This document shows, one piece after another, positions 45,357 to 53,936 of a stretch of DNA of 64,000 nt (positions are counted from its first letter, which is position 1; each line of letters opens with the position of its first letter). This DNA is from a virus: the IMG/VR virus record IMGVR_UViG_3300025577_000005, positions 25,432 through 89,431 of that record; one strand, written 5' to 3'. A program made the translations under genes and the position numbers. Under the pieces are notes generated by a model. The model saw only the letters and a program-made list of their open reading frames with translations, had not been told where the DNA came from and made no database searches.

Positions 45357-48300
45357 TTATTTATCCTGTAATTTTTGTTCAAGTGCATCGACCTTACCAG
45401 AGAGTTCTTTAATTGCCTCTACAAGCAGAGGAACAACCTTATGGTAATCAACTGCAAGGTATCCATTGTCTCTTGTTGTAACTGCTTCTGGGAGAACTTT
45501 TTCAATCTCTTGTGCAATCAATCCAACATCATTTCCCGACTTATTAGACTTATCATTCCAATCAAATGTATTACCACTGATTGAAATGACTTTTGATAGA
45601 GGATCATGGATTGGAGTAATATTATCCTTTAATCTTTCATCGGAGGACCAGAATGCTGTAATATCGTCAGTTACACTCAAAATACCAGTAATTGTGGTAT
45701 TTGTTTGAATTGCAACAAGTGATCCTACAATAGAACTTATTTTAAAATCACCAGATGAAGTATCAATAGTATTATCATCAGTCTGGGCAATTTGAATATT
45801 GCCAAATGTTGCACCTGCTGCTACTATAGTTGAAAAAGTAGTGTTTCCAGTTACATCAAAATCTCCTGTAATGTTTGTATTGCCACCAACAAAAAGATTT
45901 TTAGCAATACTAACACCACCATCAATCACAACAGAACCATTTCCAATACCGGTACTATTTGTAGTATTAAGTATTCTTAATTTACCAATAAGTGCTAGTG
46001 TATTTTTAATTCTTACTTCACCACCAAAGGTAACAGGTCCATCAAACTGTGAAAGAATTTGACGTGAATCTCCACCTTCAACAACAATTCTTTCCTTAAC
46101 AGTAATTTCGTCAAAGATTGCACTCAATCTTGCGGGATCTTCTCCAGTAACTGTCGGAATTGGAGTATCAAATGAAGTTTCCTCACCAGTCGAAGAAGAT
46201 TTCTTGGTATTACCAATATAGAAGTCACCTCTGTTGTTCATACCAGTATAAACAACAATACCAGCAGATCTTTCTTGAGATTGTGTTAAGAACTCTTCTT
46301 TTTCTGTCAGAGTTCTTGTTTGAACTTGTGGAAGACCAGTTGAATAGTTACCTGGACCATATCCAAGATACTCAAACGTATGTCCCGATGCACGAATAAT
46401 TGATGGTCTGCGGAACTCAACAGGAATTACATTAATTTTTTTGACTAATGAAGTATCGGAATGTATTCCAACATTTGATGAGAAAACACCACGAAGAACG
46501 GTCAGTTTATCTGAACCCGTAATCGATGTTGATGCGACTCTCATAATCTCATCATCAATTTGAATATAAGATCCTATTGGCAATCTTTCAGTAAGTCCAA
46601 CACCAGCAGATACTCCAGATTTTGGATGGGAAAGAGGAATTAAAGTAGTATTGATTCCTATAGTATTTCCACCATTATTGATAACGAAAGTATCTCCACT
46701 ATAGAAGGTATTTTGCCTACCTGCAAGATTTTCTGAACTTGAATCTGATACACCTGAATTAGATGAAAAATTATGTTTTAATAGAAATGCTGGACTTGTT
46801 AGTGCTGTAGTAGTTTCTGCAGTAAATGTATTCAAATTTACTTTAGATTTTACGAGATAATCCCCAAGATTATTACTACTTGCATCAATTACTCTAAACT
46901 TATTACCAGAAATCAATCCATGTGCAGATGAACACGTAAAGGTTGTAATACCACTTAGGAATGTAGAAGAACTTACTGAAATTGAAGGTCCACTGGAAAG
47001 AAGAATGCTTCCTTGGAAAGTAGAGGGATCACCAGAAGTTTTAGCAATTGCAATTTTATTTGCACCTGGAACATTAGTAATTCTGTAATATGCATCAGAA
47101 ATTGTTGCAATACCAGTAATCTGAACTACATCCCCAACATTTGTTGAGATACCAGAATTTGATACCGTAACAGAACCATCCTGATTTCCACCTATTGAAG
47201 CATTGTCAAAGAAAAGTGTATCTGAATTAGAATATCCGGATCCAGGTGCTTGAATATGGAAACTATTAATAGTATTACCAGATACGACAACTTGTGCAGT
47301 GGCACCATTCCAAGTTGAATATGTATTTTCATTGTAAAGTTTTACATTATAATATGTCCCATTAGTTCTTGTTCCTGATCCTGCACTAGTAAGTGTCGCA
47401 GTAGAAATACCGGCAAATTTATGATTTCTAGTAAATGTTATAGTTGAAATACCACCACTATCTGGTGAAACAGAATCTACAATAAGACCGCCACCAAGTT
47501 TTGTCATGAAAGAATCTGCAGATTCTCTGGTGATACTTCCTTTTAAATCACTTGTATTAACATCACCAATTGGAAAAGAAAGTGCTCTTGACTTAGTTGA
47601 TCCTGGATTATCATTTACATTGTCTCTATCAGTTTGAGGATATAAATTAGTAACATTTTGACCATACTCCAATTCTGTAAATTCTGCAGAAATTTTATTG
47701 TCTGCTTTGAGTGCATATATGTGATAAACACCATCTTGTTGATTTTCAACATATTCATTAATTACTTCATTACGATAAACATAGAAGTTACTCTGCAAAT
47801 CATTTCTTTGAAATCTTGGAAGACTTAGATTTCTGGTGCTTGTGTTGTTATTGAATAATCCAGGATTTCCAGTTGTATTTGAATATGTAAATGACATATT
47901 GTCTGCGCTTACTGTTGCAACAGTAAATGTTCCATTATATCCACTAGTCGCAGAACCAACAGTGTTATTAGTATCTGTTACATTAGTGATAATAATTTGA
48001 TCCCCAACATCAAGATTATGTTGAAGTTCTGTAATTACAGTTGAAGTATTTGTGCTATGAGAACATGCCGAAATAAATCTTGGATTTCTATTATATTCAA
48101 AATCATTTAAACCAATTGTTGATAAAGTAAAGTCTGTATTTTCCCTGACACCGGTTGTGCTGGATTCTTGAATAATAAATCCAGATTCTGGTGTTTTTGC
48201 ATTTATAAGTTCTTTTGGAATAACAACTCTGAACTTATAAATCTTTTCATCCAAACTTCTATTGTCTGGTGCTCTCTTAATAAATGTAGGATTAGTTTCT

Positions 48301-50606
48301 GCACCAATACCTGCAACACCTAAAGTGTTTAAAGTGGAATAAATTCCATTCGTAGTGTTTACCGTAATATACCAACGATTTTGTGTAGAATCAAATTGAA
48401 CCGGACTACCAGCATCACCGGCAGATTTATCAGTAATTCTGCTTACAACTCTAAGGTCAGTGCCCCCATAAAAAATAATGAAATTTTTATTATCAGCATC
48501 TGTTTTTGTTGATGCTAATTGAATTTTAGGTCTATCAGCAACATCTGTCGCATCAGAAAGGGAAATTACATAGTATGGTTTATGTGCATCAATATTTTCT
48601 GGATAATCGGCAGAAGAACTCAGAAGAATGATTTTTTCTCCAGTTTGTAATCCATTATTTAAACCAATAGTCAACTTGCTATCTGCACTGGCAGTAACAT
48701 TAAATTCTTTAGTGGATGATGTTAATCCATCCTGCATATAAATGTTTGCTTCACTGGTTCCTGAACCAACATTTACAAATAACTTATCATTTACTTTTGC
48801 ACCAATACGGTATCCTTGAGTCAAAACTGGTGGAATACTATCTTCCGACTCAAATCCACGAAGATATAGGTGAGTTGAAACTCCAACTGCAGTGGTAACT
48901 CCAACATCAATACTTAACCAATCAATACTTTCTTCTGCTTCATTTGTTGATCTTGGAGGGATAATATTTGTAATAAATGCCTTATTATCTTTAGCAAATG
49001 CTTCTTTTTTAAATCCATCTGCAATCAAAGACAATTGTCCAAAGTTAGAGTTTGAGTTAGTAATAGATGCATCTCCACCACTTTCAATAGAGAAGTGTTT
49101 GTTATATCCAATCGCAAAAACAGAAACAATTTGTAGAATTGCATCATTTGTGATACGAATGTGAGTTTGCTCCCATCCTTGACGATAAACAGCATTAGAA
49201 TCTAAATGATATACTTGATCTGGATTTGTAGATGATGATCCATTCGATAAATCTGCACCAGATTGTTTGGTTATATTAATTCCAGCATATCCTCTAGAAG
49301 TTTTATCATACTTTACAAACGCACGATCATCCTTTTGAAGACTGACTCCAGTGAATTGAGCCACAACCATTGAACGGAATCCAGATGCTTTGCTTCCATC
49401 TGCCAACATTCCATTCATTCCAAAAACAGAACGTAATGAGATGTTAAAGATATAAGGGGATGCACCAGATACAGTATCAGTTTCAATTGTTACTGATGCT
49501 CCAGATGCAGTTCCTGGTGTTGGAAGATTCTTTCTAAATGTTGGAAGAAGATAAGTAAAAATTCTTGCATTAGATGAATCAACACTTTGAACTTTTGTTG
49601 AAATATTATAATCTGTTGGCGAGACACCATTAATCTTAATTGGTGTTCCTACAGTAAGACCATGATCTACTGTTGTTGTTACTGTAACCTGATTATTCGG
49701 TGTTCCACCAGATCCTGCTTCGATTGCAGAAATTGAAATTGGATCTGATGCAAATGCTCCAACAATCTCCCATTCAGGTCTTTGTTTTGCAAATCCATCA
49801 GGATCCTGAGGATACTTACTATCAATATTTCTATCTGGACTTCCTGATGATGTGTTATATGCGTTTGAAAGTTTCGCATAATACATATCAAGATCAGTTA
49901 AATCATAACCAGTTACTTGATTAACACCATCAGCATACTCAAAACAAGTTAGTTTATGGTGAGAAAAAATTGGTTTTGATTTATTATTTACAGAAAAGTT
50001 TGTTGAGTCAGTATAAACAGTTCCGGATTCATTTCCATCAAAGAAAGAGAACTGCCAGAAATAACAAGTACCAGTAATTCTGAAAATAGCAGAATTTGGT
50101 ACATTAACATCAGTTGGATTGGGAACATAAAGTGGGCGCACTTTGGTCTTTCTTAAATCAAGACCAACAATTGAAGTTCCACGAGGAACAATTACTCCAC
50201 CATTAACACTATTAAACTTATGAAGAATATTATCTTCTTGAGTTAAATCAAAATTACTAGCAAGATCTAAATCTAATGTTGTTTGTGCTGCACTTGATGC
50301 TCCTCCAGGAGAAACAACTTGAGATGCTCCACTCACATTCTTAATATAAAATCCCGGTCTATTATCAACTACGTGCTCACCAGGCATTAAGAGGATGGTG
50401 GTTTTTTCAATTAAATCATTGTTACTTCCTTTGACATATGAAAATCTTGCCGATTCTATAATTGCTCTTTGAATTGTTTTAAATGGACGAGCAAGTGAAT
50501 TACCTTGATTATCAATACTATCAGTCGAGTCTAAATCTGATGGACTTACATATAGTATACGACCTTCAGTATTCTTAATGAAATTGTCAAGCTTATTGAG
50601 TGGCAT
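45357..50606 (-). CDS. Long tail fiber protein with C-terminal S74 chaperone (1749 aa)
   Basis: N-terminus MPLNKLDNFIKNTEGRILYV is a common cyanophage fiber start. The long body has many strand repeats and motifs such as GSGYSNSDTLFFDN. The C-terminus holds a peptidase_S74 intramolecular chaperone: SSDERLKDNITPIHDPLSKV, then TFDWNDKSNKSGNDVGLIAQ, EIEKVLPEAVTTRDNGYLAV and YHKVVPLLVEAIKEL. S74 domains help the trimer fold and may then cleave themselves off. A GATAAATA late promoter lies upstream at 50639-50646. Confidence 0.88.
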   Translation of the reverse strand: MPLNKLDNFIKNTEGRILYVSPSDLDSTDSIDNQGNSLARPFKTIQRAIIESARFSYVKGSNNDLIEKTTILLMPGEHVVDNRPGFYIKNVSGASQVVSPGGASSAAQTTLDLDLASNFDLTQEDNILHKFNSVNGGVIVPRGTSIVGLDLRKTKVRPLYVPNPTDVNVPNSAIFRITGTCYFWQFSFFDGNESGTVYTDSTNFSVNNKSKPIFSHHKLTCFEYADGVNQVTGYDLTDLDMYYAKLSNAYNTSSGSPDRNIDSKYPQDPDGFAKQRPEWEIVGAFASDPISISAIEAGSGGTPNNQVTVTTTVDHGLTVGTPIKINGVSPTDYNISTKVQSVDSSNARIFTYLLPTFRKNLPTPGTASGASVTIETDTVSGASPYIFNISLRSVFGMNGMLADGSKASGFRSMVVAQFTGVSLQKDDRAFVKYDKTSRGYAGINITKQSGADLSNGSSSTNPDQVYHLDSNAVYRQGWEQTHIRITNDAILQIVSVFAIGYNKHFSIESGGDASITNSNSNFGQLSLIADGFKKEAFAKDNKAFITNIIPPRSTNEAEESIDWLSIDVGVTTAVGVSTHLYLRGFESEDSIPPVLTQGYRIGAKVNDKLFVNVGSGTSEANIYMQDGLTSSTKEFNVTASADSKLTIGLNNGLQTGEKIILLSSSADYPENIDAHKPYYVISLSDATDVADRPKIQLASTKTDADNKNFIIFYGGTDLRVVSRITDKSAGDAGSPVQFDSTQNRWYITVNTTNGIYSTLNTLGVAGIGAETNPTFIKRAPDNRSLDEKIYKFRVVIPKELINAKTPESGFIIQESSTTGVRENTDFTLSTIGLNDFEYNRNPRFISACSHSTNTSTVITELQHNLDVGDQIIITNVTDTNNTVGSATSGYNGTFTVATVSADNMSFTYSNTTGNPGLFNNNTSTRNLSLPRFQRNDLQSNFYVYRNEVINEYVENQQDGVYHIYALKADNKISAEFTELEYGQNVTNLYPQTDRDNVNDNPGSTKSRALSFPIGDVNTSDLKGSITRESADSFMTKLGGGLIVDSVSPDSGGISTITFTRNHKFAGISTATLTSAGSGTRTNGTYYNVKLYNENTYSTWNGATAQVVVSGNTINSFHIQAPGSGYSNSDTLFFDNASIGGNQDGSVTVSNSGISTNVGDVVQITGIATISDAYYRITNVPGANKIAIAKTSGDPSTFQGSILLSSGPSISVSSSTFLSGITTFTCSSAHGLISGNKFRVIDASSNNLGDYLVKSKVNLNTFTAETTTALTSPAFLLKHNFSSNSGVSDSSSENLAGRQNTFYSGDTFVINNGGNTIGINTTLIPLSHPKSGVSAGVGLTERLPIGSYIQIDDEIMRVASTSITGSDKLTVLRGVFSSNVGIHSDTSLVKKINVIPVEFRRPSIIRASGHTFEYLGYGPGNYSTGLPQVQTRTLTEKEEFLTQSQERSAGIVVYTGMNNRGDFYIGNTKKSSSTGEETSFDTPIPTVTGEDPARLSAIFDEITVKERIVVEGGDSRQILSQFDGPVTFGGEVRIKNTLALIGKLRILNTTNSTGIGNGSVVIDGGVSIAKNLFVGGNTNITGDFDVTGNTTFSTIVAAGATFGNIQIAQTDDNTIDTSSGDFKISSIVGSLVAIQTNTTITGILSVTDDITAFWSSDERLKDNITPIHDPLSKVISISGNTFDWNDKSNKSGNDVGLIAQEIEKVLPEAVTTRDNGYLAVDYHKVVPLLVEAIKELSGKVDALEQKLQDK
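45358..45365 (-). promoter_or_regulatory. Late promoter GATAAATA before the shorter fiber gene
   Basis: Minus strand GATAAATA, 19 bases upstream of the fiber start at 45339 and overlapping the stop of the longer fiber gene. The same first-base variant occurs before the longer fiber gene (50639-50646). Confidence 0.65.
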
Positions 50607-50638
50607 CTTATTACGATTTCTAGGACATTTCTATATTT

Positions 50639-50646
50639 TATTTATC
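50639..50646 (-). promoter_or_regulatory. Late promoter GATAAATA before the long fiber gene
   Basis: Minus strand GATAAATAAAATATAG, 33 bases upstream of the start codon at 50606, overlapping the stop of the small gene at 50642. Confidence 0.65.
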
Positions 50647-50950
50647 TCAGTAAATCCTCTTCTCCATTATAGAAACTTTGTATTTCTTCTGGTAAGTTCT
50701 CTGGATTTAATATCTCAATATCATCAAAGCAAGGATGACACTGTTCCATAATCAAATAATTAGATCCTTTGTAAATATCTTCTACAGAATATTCTTTATT
50801 GTTATCTGCTTCTTCTATTATTTCTCGATCATAAAAATAACCCACAGGCAAATCATCAAATGTAAATGGAACATCATTTAAGAAGAACATCTTGACTATC
50901 ATCCTATAGTCATTATACCAACAATTCTTTGTGGTTACTGTATAAGACAT
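50642..50950 (-). CDS. Small acidic protein (102 aa) with late promoter
   Basis: MSYTVTTKNCWYNDYRMIVK, then MFFLNDVPFTFDDLPVGYFY and ends YNGEEDLLR. The start at 50950 is set by the AATAAATA late promoter at 50971-50978; the longer frame runs into the terminator. It is acidic with a C-terminal helix; no family recognised. As it has a late promoter and adjoins fiber genes, it may be a structural or assembly protein. Confidence 0.65.
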   Translation of the reverse strand: MSYTVTTKNCWYNDYRMIVKMFFLNDVPFTFDDLPVGYFYDREIIEEADNNKEYSVEDIYKGSNYLIMEQCHPCFDDIEILNPENLPEEIQSFYNGEEDLLR

Positions 50951-50970
50951 AATAATATTATTCTTTCTTT

Positions 50971-50978
50971 TATTTATT
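50971..50978 (-). promoter_or_regulatory. Late-promoter-like AATAAATA
   Basis: Minus strand AATAAATAAAAG, 20 bases before the start codon at 50950 and 5 bases past the T-run of the terminator at 50984-51012. This arrangement separates the early tRNA transcript from late genes. Confidence 0.6.
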
Positions 50979-50983
50979 TTCAT

Positions 50984-51012
50984 AAAAAAAGGTTCCCGCA
51001 CCACCAGGAACC
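50984..51012 (-). terminator. Rho-independent terminator after the tRNA cluster
   Basis: On the minus strand GGTTCC (51012-51007), a 10-base loop, GGAACC (50996-50991) and seven Ts. It lies about 100 bases past the tRNA-Leu gene and should end the tRNA transcript. Confidence 0.85.
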
Positions 51013-51108
51013 TCATGTTAGTCACTCACCAAAAGAAAACCCTATCATATAATCTTCATTTCTCGCAGAGTGACTTTACATATAGTGGGGCTAACTCCTT
51101 CCCCTGAG

Positions 51109-51193
51109 TGCGAGTAGGGAGACTTGAACTCCCACGAGCACAATGCTCAACAGATTTTAAGTCTGGTGCGTCTACCGATTCCGCCATACTCGC
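51109..51193 (-). tRNA. trnL-UAA: tRNA-Leu (anticodon UAA)
   Basis: An 85-nt tRNA with acceptor GCGAGTA/TACTCGC, discriminator A, the expected GGCGGAATCGGTAGACGC D-arm of leucine tRNAs, anticodon loop CTTAAAA (anticodon TAA), a long variable arm (TGAGCATTGTGCTC) and a T-arm with GTTCAAGTC. The CCA end is not encoded. It would read UUA, a favoured codon in AT-rich phages. Confidence 0.95.
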
Positions 51194-51194
51194 A

Positions 51195-51368
51195 AGGCAT
51201 TACACTTATCCGTATGCTATGTGGGCATTACACCCAGTATACTGACAGTTTATAATGGAGTAAGACACAATTTCCGTTGTGAATATCCAAGGGGGTTTAT
51301 CCTCACTTACAGGGTTTCGGTATATCCGAACCGATGAGCACCTTGGTTGGAACGTCTCAAGTTCCTAA
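51195..51368. other. Spacer between tRNA-Leu and tRNA-Met with short repeats and hairpins
   Basis: No tRNA or ORF is supported. It has GGCATTACAC twice (51197-51206, 51228-51237), the second within a TGGGCATTACACCCA stem, a near-palindrome TATACTGACAGTTTATA, and a GGTTCGG/CCGAAACC-type hairpin. These may be processing signals or decayed tRNA sequence. Confidence 0.4.
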
Positions 51369-51441
51369 TGCTTCCTGAGAGGATCGAACTCTCCTTAGGC
51401 AAATTATGAGTTTGCTGCATTCACCAGATTGCTAAGGAAGC
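51369..51441 (-). tRNA. trnM-CAU: tRNA-Met (anticodon CAU)
   Basis: A 73-nt tRNA: acceptor GCTTCCT/AGGAAGC, discriminator A, anticodon stem GCAAA/TTTGC with loop CTCATAA (anticodon CAT), T-arm GAGAG/CTCTC with TTCGATC. As a CAT tRNA it could also be an isoleucine tRNA with modified C34 (reading AUA), which the sequence cannot decide. The CCA end is not encoded. Confidence 0.93.
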
Positions 51442-51444
51442 AGA

Positions 51445-51517
51445 TAGTGTAGATGACAGGGTTTGATACCTGCAATACTCTCCGAAGAGGCGTGTTTTCT
51501 TACATCACAACTACACT
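51445..51517 (-). pseudogene. Degenerate tRNA-like element
   Basis: A 73-nt cloverleaf-like sequence between the Met and Ile tRNAs. It has a perfect 7-bp acceptor stem AGTGTAG/CTACACT with a 3' A, and a short D-arm GTG/CAC whose loop lacks GG. The middle arm has only a 4-base loop (CTCT-TCGG-AGAG), so no readable anticodon. The T-arm loop has 8 instead of 7 bases (TATCAAAC, as if TTCAAAC had gained one base). It may be a decayed tRNA or a processed spacer. Confidence 0.6.
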
Positions 51518-51519
51518 AA

Positions 51520-51591
51520 TAGGAATGCCGAGAATTGAACTCGGATGACCCCGTTATAAGCAGGGCGCATTAACCATTATGCGACACTCCC
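51520..51591 (-). tRNA. trnI-UAU: tRNA-Ile (anticodon UAU)
   Basis: A 72-nt tRNA: acceptor GGGAGTG/CATTCCT with two G:U pairs, discriminator A, anticodon stem CCCTG/CGGGG with loop CTTATAA (anticodon TAT), T-arm with GTTCAATTC. It would read AUA, a rare codon in many hosts but common in AT-rich phages. The CCA end is not encoded. Confidence 0.9.
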
Positions 51592-51601
51592 TGATGATGA
51601 A

Positions 51602-51775
51602 CTACTGAGCTTCGTTATTGTTCTCAGTGTGTATTCGTATTAGTTCATCATCTGCAGGCATCATGACTGCTGCCTTACCATCTTCTCTTACAATACCTAT
51701 GGTTTCACCGTTTTCGACTCTTTCTAAGAGTTCATCAAAATTGTCTTCCCATTCTTTCAGGGTAAAAATCTCCAT
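51602..51775 (-). CDS. Phd/YefM-type antitoxin-like protein (57 aa)
   Basis: MEIFTLKEWEDNFDELLERV, then ENGETIGIVREDGKAAVMMP and ADDELIRIHTENNNEAQ. The N-terminal MxxFTLKEWxxNFDELLxRVEnGE and IVREDGKAAVMMP match Phd/YefM antitoxins, which dimerise and bind operator DNA. No toxin is recognisable beside it. It may act as a repressor or neutralise a host toxin. Its ATG abuts the stop of the previous gene (TAAATG) and it precedes the tRNA cluster in the same transcript. Confidence 0.8.
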   Translation of the reverse strand: MEIFTLKEWEDNFDELLERVENGETIGIVREDGKAAVMMPADDELIRIHTENNNEAQ

Positions 51776-51964
51776 TTACACCTCCAGTGGTTCTGCATAA
51801 ACCAAGGCATCTTCTGGACAAGTATTACGGATGACCTCAAGAACATTCATGAACTGATCTACAGTATCACAAACAATTTCTTTGGTGTCTCCTTCACTGG
51901 AATAGATGTAGATTGTGCGTTTGGTGGGGTCTACAACACAACGTGTGAGAAACTCGTCTTGCAT
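51776..51964 (-). CDS. Small protein (62 aa), unknown function
   Basis: MQDEFLTRCVVDPTKRTIYI, then YSSEGDTKEIVCDTVDQFMN and EVIRNTCPEDALVYAEPLEV. Short beta strands followed by a helix. It is the first gene behind a sigma70 promoter at 51989-52017. The open frame upstream passes through that promoter, so the start at 51964 is taken. Unknown. Confidence 0.75.
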   Translation of the reverse strand: MQDEFLTRCVVDPTKRTIYIYSSEGDTKEIVCDTVDQFMNVLEVIRNTCPEDALVYAEPLEV

Positions 51965-51988
51965 GGTGCCTTGGTTGCTTACCTTGTT

Positions 51989-52025
51989 ATTATAAGGCAT
52001 CTGAGTGCCGGTGTCAAGTGTGCCA
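51989..52025 (-). promoter_or_regulatory. Near-consensus sigma70 promoter (TTGACA-17-TATAAT) of the tRNA/antitoxin operon
   Basis: TTGACA at 52017-52012, 17 bases, TATAAT at 51994-51989 on the minus strand, with a TGGCACA box touching the -35 (52025-52019) and a leader beginning AACAAGGTAAGCAACC. The best match to the host consensus in the window, fitting an early transcript for the small gene, the antitoxin and the tRNAs. Confidence 0.85.
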
Positions 52026-52038
52026 GTCGGGGAAGTGG

Positions 52039-53118
52039 TCAAATCATTGCGTCTACGGCAGAAATTACGTCTGCATTTGAGGTTTTTCTTTGAGTTTGTT
52101 TTGATTTAACGTTATTCGATCCCCAGTTTTGCAACTCTTTTTCCATCTTCTTTTCTTTTACCTTATTGAGATTTGATCTATTAACAGCAGCATCTCTTTG
52201 AGTTCGGAGAGATGTGATTTCTGACGATAATGTTGAAATAGAATTTGCAATAGCAACACATTTATTTGCACCAGCAGTTCCCGTCAGTGATGTATTAGTC
52301 GCATATGGTGCAACACCAACACCAGCATAGGCACTAAATGGACCTACGTTTCTTGGACCAATATGATTTGAAGATGTTGATGATACATTTTGACCTGATC
52401 CTACTGTAGGGGAGGTTTCAAAATTTGTAAGATATTCTTTACTGCCATCTCCTCCCCCTCCAACATTATAATCATCTGCACTCACTTCTGTAGTATTATC
52501 ACTAGATACAGTTTTTCCATTATCTCGAATATTTTCATGTCCAAATCCAGAGTAAGAAGAGGTTAAAGTTACAATACTGGTTGGATCAAATGGATTTTCT
52601 GCACCATAATCTAAATTTGGACCTGCCATTTTTTTATAGATCTCAAGTGCATCTCGATCTTCAATAAGAGTATAATTTCCAACATTTTCTGTAGTGGCAC
52701 CGACACCTGTACTTGCTATTACTCCTCCCGTAGTAGTTGCAGTATAAACAATACCTGACCAACAATTACGTTCGAGTGCTTCTGCAGATAAGGTTACTAT
52801 TTCTTGTTTTTTTGCATTAATTTCGGCATTATAAGAAATAATTTGATCATCAAATTCTTTACAGAATTCTTGAAGTGTTTCGGCATCTTCTTTTATTTGA
52901 TTCTCAGCCTTTCCTACAACACTATCATCAAAATAAAGATCTTCTGCTTTTTCTTCTTTTACAGTCTTTGTATATGTTCCGTCAGCATTTTCTGTAATAG
53001 TTATTGAGGAGACAATTCCAACTGCTTTCACATCAGATGATGGTTCAAATGCATCATCTAGTTGCTTTTGATCTTTCTCAAAGACTTCTCTTGCTCTATT
53101 CCTTAATGATTCATCCAT
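52039..53118 (-). CDS. Virion structural protein (359 aa), probably fiber- or neck-associated
   Basis: MDESLRNRAREVFEKDQKQL starts at 53118, with GGAG 8 bases before. The longer TTG start lies inside the preceding gene. The middle has Ser/Asn/Gly-rich repeats (SVGSGQNVSSTSSNHIGPRN) typical of extended virion proteins, and the C-terminus is basic and helical (VNRSNLNKVKEKKMEKELQN). The gene is the last of the late tail cluster. Function inferred only from location and composition. Confidence 0.7.
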   Translation of the reverse strand: MDESLRNRAREVFEKDQKQLDDAFEPSSDVKAVGIVSSITITENADGTYTKTVKEEKAEDLYFDDSVVGKAENQIKEDAETLQEFCKEFDDQIISYNAEINAKKQEIVTLSAEALERNCWSGIVYTATTTGGVIASTGVGATTENVGNYTLIEDRDALEIYKKMAGPNLDYGAENPFDPTSIVTLTSSYSGFGHENIRDNGKTVSSDNTTEVSADDYNVGGGGDGSKEYLTNFETSPTVGSGQNVSSTSSNHIGPRNVGPFSAYAGVGVAPYATNTSLTGTAGANKCVAIANSISTLSSEITSLRTQRDAAVNRSNLNKVKEKKMEKELQNWGSNNVKSKQTQRKTSNADVISAVDAMI

Positions 53119-53120
53119 CT

Positions 53121-53936
53121 TCAATTCTCCAATTCAGATACTCGTTGTTTCAATTCTTCAATTTGTTTTTGTTGTTCTTTCATCCCATCAATCAAATGAG
53201 CAACTAAATTTTCATAAAGAACTCTTTTATAAATTCGTCCCTTTTCTTTTCCATCTTTGACACTATTTACCATCGTTTTATAAACGACTTCTGGCACAAC
53301 TTCCTCAACTTCTTGTGCAATCAATCCAACCATATGTGGATATTTTCCGGCAAGATCTGGAACAATTGTTTCATCCCAGTCAAAGGTCACTGGATTCAAC
53401 TTCATAATCTTATCCAGACCATTTGTCAATGGTTCTATATTCTTCTTGAGTCTTATATCGGATGTATGTGGTCCAGTTGAAACAAATGAACCATTATACA
53501 TCCAAAATCCATTTAGATTTCCAAATGGACTATTTTGAAAAATGCTTGCTCCATTACTCTTAATAATAGGTGCTGTAGCTCCCCAATCTGGAGTAACCGA
53601 AGATTTGAGACCATTTAATTCGGAAAAAATGGCACTATAATCAACAGTCAATGGTCCAATTGAAACATCAGTTCCAAGTCTCACATCTGTTCCTAATGTA
53701 TTCCATACACCAGTATGAACATCAAGACCAATAGAATTGAAACTTAATGGTGATGTTAATGATGGTCCTGCTACAAGTGCAGCACTAAAAGGAACTGTTA
53801 ATGCACCTTGTCCAAAGTGTCCCTTATGTGCCGCAATTGATCCCGGTTCCCAAAAACCTTTTGGTATATTTAATGCACTTCCTAATATAGGATGGATTAC
53901 ATCTACAGTTCCACTATCTAAACTTTGAAAAGCCAT
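53121..53936 (-). CDS. Short fiber with S74 chaperone domain (271 aa)
   Basis: The last 120 residues are a peptidase_S74/intramolecular chaperone domain: SDIRLKKNIEPLTNGLDKIM, then VTFDWDETIVPDLAGKYPHM, VGLIAQEVEEVVPEVV and YENLVAHLIDGMKEQQKQI with a C-terminal coiled coil. The N-terminal 150 residues are beta-rich (LGSALNIPKGFWEPGSIAAH). Such proteins form trimeric spikes or fibers. It starts where the beta-helix gene ends (ATG overlap at 53936). Confidence 0.85.
   Translation of the reverse strand: MAFQSLDSGTVDVIHPILGSALNIPKGFWEPGSIAAHKGHFGQGALTVPFSAALVAGPSLTSPLSFNSIGLDVHTGVWNTLGTDVRLGTDVSIGPLTVDYSAIFSELNGLKSSVTPDWGATAPIIKSNGASIFQNSPFGNLNGFWMYNGSFVSTGPHTSDIRLKKNIEPLTNGLDKIMKLNPVTFDWDETIVPDLAGKYPHMVGLIAQEVEEVVPEVVYKTMVNSVKDGKEKGRIYKRVLYENLVAHLIDGMKEQQKQIEELKQRVSELEN

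Noticed and set aside
51195-51368. Possible additional tRNA between tRNA-Leu and tRNA-Met
   Set aside because: Short hairpins exist, but no acceptor stem with a T-arm of the TTCRAAY type and no anticodon arm could be assembled.
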